Positions 63,107-64,000 of a stretch of DNA of 64,000 nucleotides are shown one piece after another. The notes beneath the pieces were generated by a model. That model did not search any database. It had not been told where the DNA came from and saw only the letters and a list, made by a program, of their open reading frames with translations. Position 1 is the stretch's first letter. Every line of letters starts with the position of its first letter. The position numbers and the translations under genes are program-made. Source of the DNA: Pontibacter vulgaris (GTDB taxonomy: Bacteria; Bacteroidota; Bacteroidia; Cytophagales; Hymenobacteraceae); NCBI RefSeq assembly GCF_022758145.1, contig NZ_JAJVDH010000004.1:1-64000 (forward strand), read 5' to 3'.

Positions 63107-63124
63107 GAAGTATAATTCTGGCAA

Positions 63125-63619
63125 TTACAGGTTTATCTTTTTATTCTCGCCTGGTTTATATTGCTCCCCGGTAATAGCTGCTTTTGCTACCCCAATCAGG
63201 TGCACAACAGCGCTGTTAGGAGAGTCCCAGTACTCAGCCTTATCTATTGTTACTTTTATAAGCCCTATATTCGGATCATCTTTACCTTCCGGAAACCAGG
63301 CTTTTAGAGCAGGATTCCAAAGCTCATCAATCTTTTGTTTATCTTTCGTAAGTGTTGCCTTACCCGACACCGATACATAGAGGTTATCATCTGGTTTAGA
63401 ATAGCTTAAGTTTACATGAGAATCATTCTGTAGCTCATGCGATTTACCTGATTCATACCCGGTAAAAAACCAGATAACGCCATCCTCCTTAACCGTCTGG
63501 TTGCGCATCGGGCGGCTGCGCAAACAACCATCGTCTTCCACGGTGGTCATCATGGCAATATCAATATCTTTTATCTTATCAATGAGTGTCTGCAGATTTT
63601 CTTTTTGATTATCGTTCAT
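63125..63619 (-). CDS. Pyridoxamine 5'-phosphate oxidase-family (general stress) protein
   Basis: 164 residues with the split-barrel FMN fold: KIKDIDIAMMTTVEDDGCLRSRPM, VIWFFTGYESGKSHELQND, HVNLSYSKPDDNLYVSVSGKATL and ELWNPALKAWFPEGKDDPNIGLIKVTIDKAEYWD. This is the general-stress-protein-26 subgroup, which binds FMN or FAD rather than making vitamin B6. The exact reaction is unknown. Its terminator lies just downstream, before the CrtA-like gene. Confidence 0.93.
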   Translation of the reverse strand: MNDNQKENLQTLIDKIKDIDIAMMTTVEDDGCLRSRPMRNQTVKEDGVIWFFTGYESGKSHELQNDSHVNLSYSKPDDNLYVSVSGKATLTKDKQKIDELWNPALKAWFPEGKDDPNIGLIKVTIDKAEYWDSPNSAVVHLIGVAKAAITGEQYKPGENKKINL

Positions 63620-63759
63620 AGCTTTCTTATGTTGTGTTTTGCGTTTAAGAGTACGGGGTGCAACTGCATTGGGTTTATAGTGCTGTTACCGCCCAACTTT
63701 AACTGAAACAAAACACCGCCGAAGATGTTTATATCCGATATACTTAAGCCCCAATTACC
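63620..63759. other. Divergent promoter region before the phosphodiesterase gene
   Basis: No gene is seen. It serves the stress-protein gene (minus) and the phosphodiesterase gene (plus). No clear promoter box. Confidence 0.3.
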
Positions 63760-64000
63760 TTGAATTTTTTAGCCCACGTGTTTCTTTCTGGTAATGATGA
63801 AGAATTGTTACTTGGCAATTTTATTGCTGATTCGGTAAAAGGCAAACAGGCAGCGCTATACTCTGAAGGTGTGCAGAAAGGTATACAATTGCACCGCCTC
63901 ATAGATGCCTACACCGACACGCATCCTGTAGTACACCAGACAAAAGAACGCCTGCGATACAAGTATAAAAAATACGCCCCGGTAATTGCCGACATGTATT
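63760..64000 (+). CDS. acpH: Acyl-carrier-protein phosphodiesterase AcpH (partial, N-terminal part)
   Basis: 80 codons from a TTG start to the window edge. The frame begins NFLAHVFLSGNDEELLLGNFIAD and continues through VQKGIQLHRLIDAYTDTHP, the metal-binding His-Asp region of the HD-like AcpH family (DUF479). The enzyme removes the phosphopantetheine arm from holo-ACP. The start fits the usual MNFLAHxYLSG consensus. The rest lies beyond the window. Confidence 0.85.
   Translation, partial: MNFLAHVFLSGNDEELLLGNFIADSVKGKQAALYSEGVQKGIQLHRLIDAYTDTHPVVHQTKERLRYKYKKYAPVIADMY

Overview
The window looks like chromosomal DNA of a Bacteroidota bacterium of the order Cytophagales, most likely near Pontibacter/Hymenobacteraceae. 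This is inferred from gene content: Bacteroidota-type LptE, the PF14121-like putative porin, long insert-type IspG, class III glutamine synthetase, DUF6728- and DUF4159-type genes, and the block miaB / sigma54-type regulator / lptE / TPR gene / secG / groES / groEL. Shine-Dalgarno sequences are not evident. Many genes carry a TAnnTTTG-like -7 box, the Bacteroidota promoter element, close to the start codon.

Region 1 (1-12.7 kb, + strand) is a surface-polysaccharide locus. It holds the end of a Gfo/Idh/MocA oxidoreductase, a NodZ/fucosyltransferase-like enzyme, several GT4 glycosyltransferases, an O-antigen polymerase/ligase, AsnB, a WcaF-like acetyltransferase and a GT2 glycosyltransferase. 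Its first ~6 kb is clearly more AT-rich than the rest, and the locus ends next to two tandem tRNA-Asp genes (- strand). Region 2 (13.3-17.9 kb, +) has accA, a metallo-beta-lactamase-fold hydrolase, a patatin-like phospholipase, an outer-membrane protein, a PlsC-like acyltransferase and a YjbR protein. Region 3 (18-30.7 kb) has smc, a membrane-anchored unknown, DUF4159, rsmE, pckA, a POT peptide transporter, a lipoprotein, groEL/groES and secG. Region 4 (30.7-40.2 kb, -) continues with a TPR-like acidic protein, lptE, the sigma54-type regulator, miaB, pabB, a TPR protein, a zinc-ribbon coiled-coil protein and a Nif3-like protein. Region 5 (40.2-64 kb, mixed) has lpxK, a porin, miaE, a GATase-like protein, an ABC permease, OmpH, mtaB, an LTA-synthase-like enzyme, glutamine synthetase III, ispG, a 54-residue DUF6728-like gene, a second YjbR gene, a MarR regulator, leuS, a DsbA-family protein, DUF1003, a CrtA-like protein, a flavin-binding stress protein and the start of an ACP phosphodiesterase gene.

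The most unusual signal is not a gene. A short oligomer, core AGTATAA (consensus about AAGTATAAA, reverse TTTATACTT), is scattered on both strands, inside genes and between them. By hand I count about 38 copies of the 7-mer or its complement in 40.2-51.2 kb and about 19 in 13-24 kb, but only about 5 in the 12.7-kb glycan locus. It recurs at the outer ends of intergenic stem-loops, often as inverted pairs. This is the behaviour of DNA-uptake-sequence-like families, although uptake itself is only a hypothesis here. No CRISPR array, rRNA, transposase or recognisable defence system is visible.
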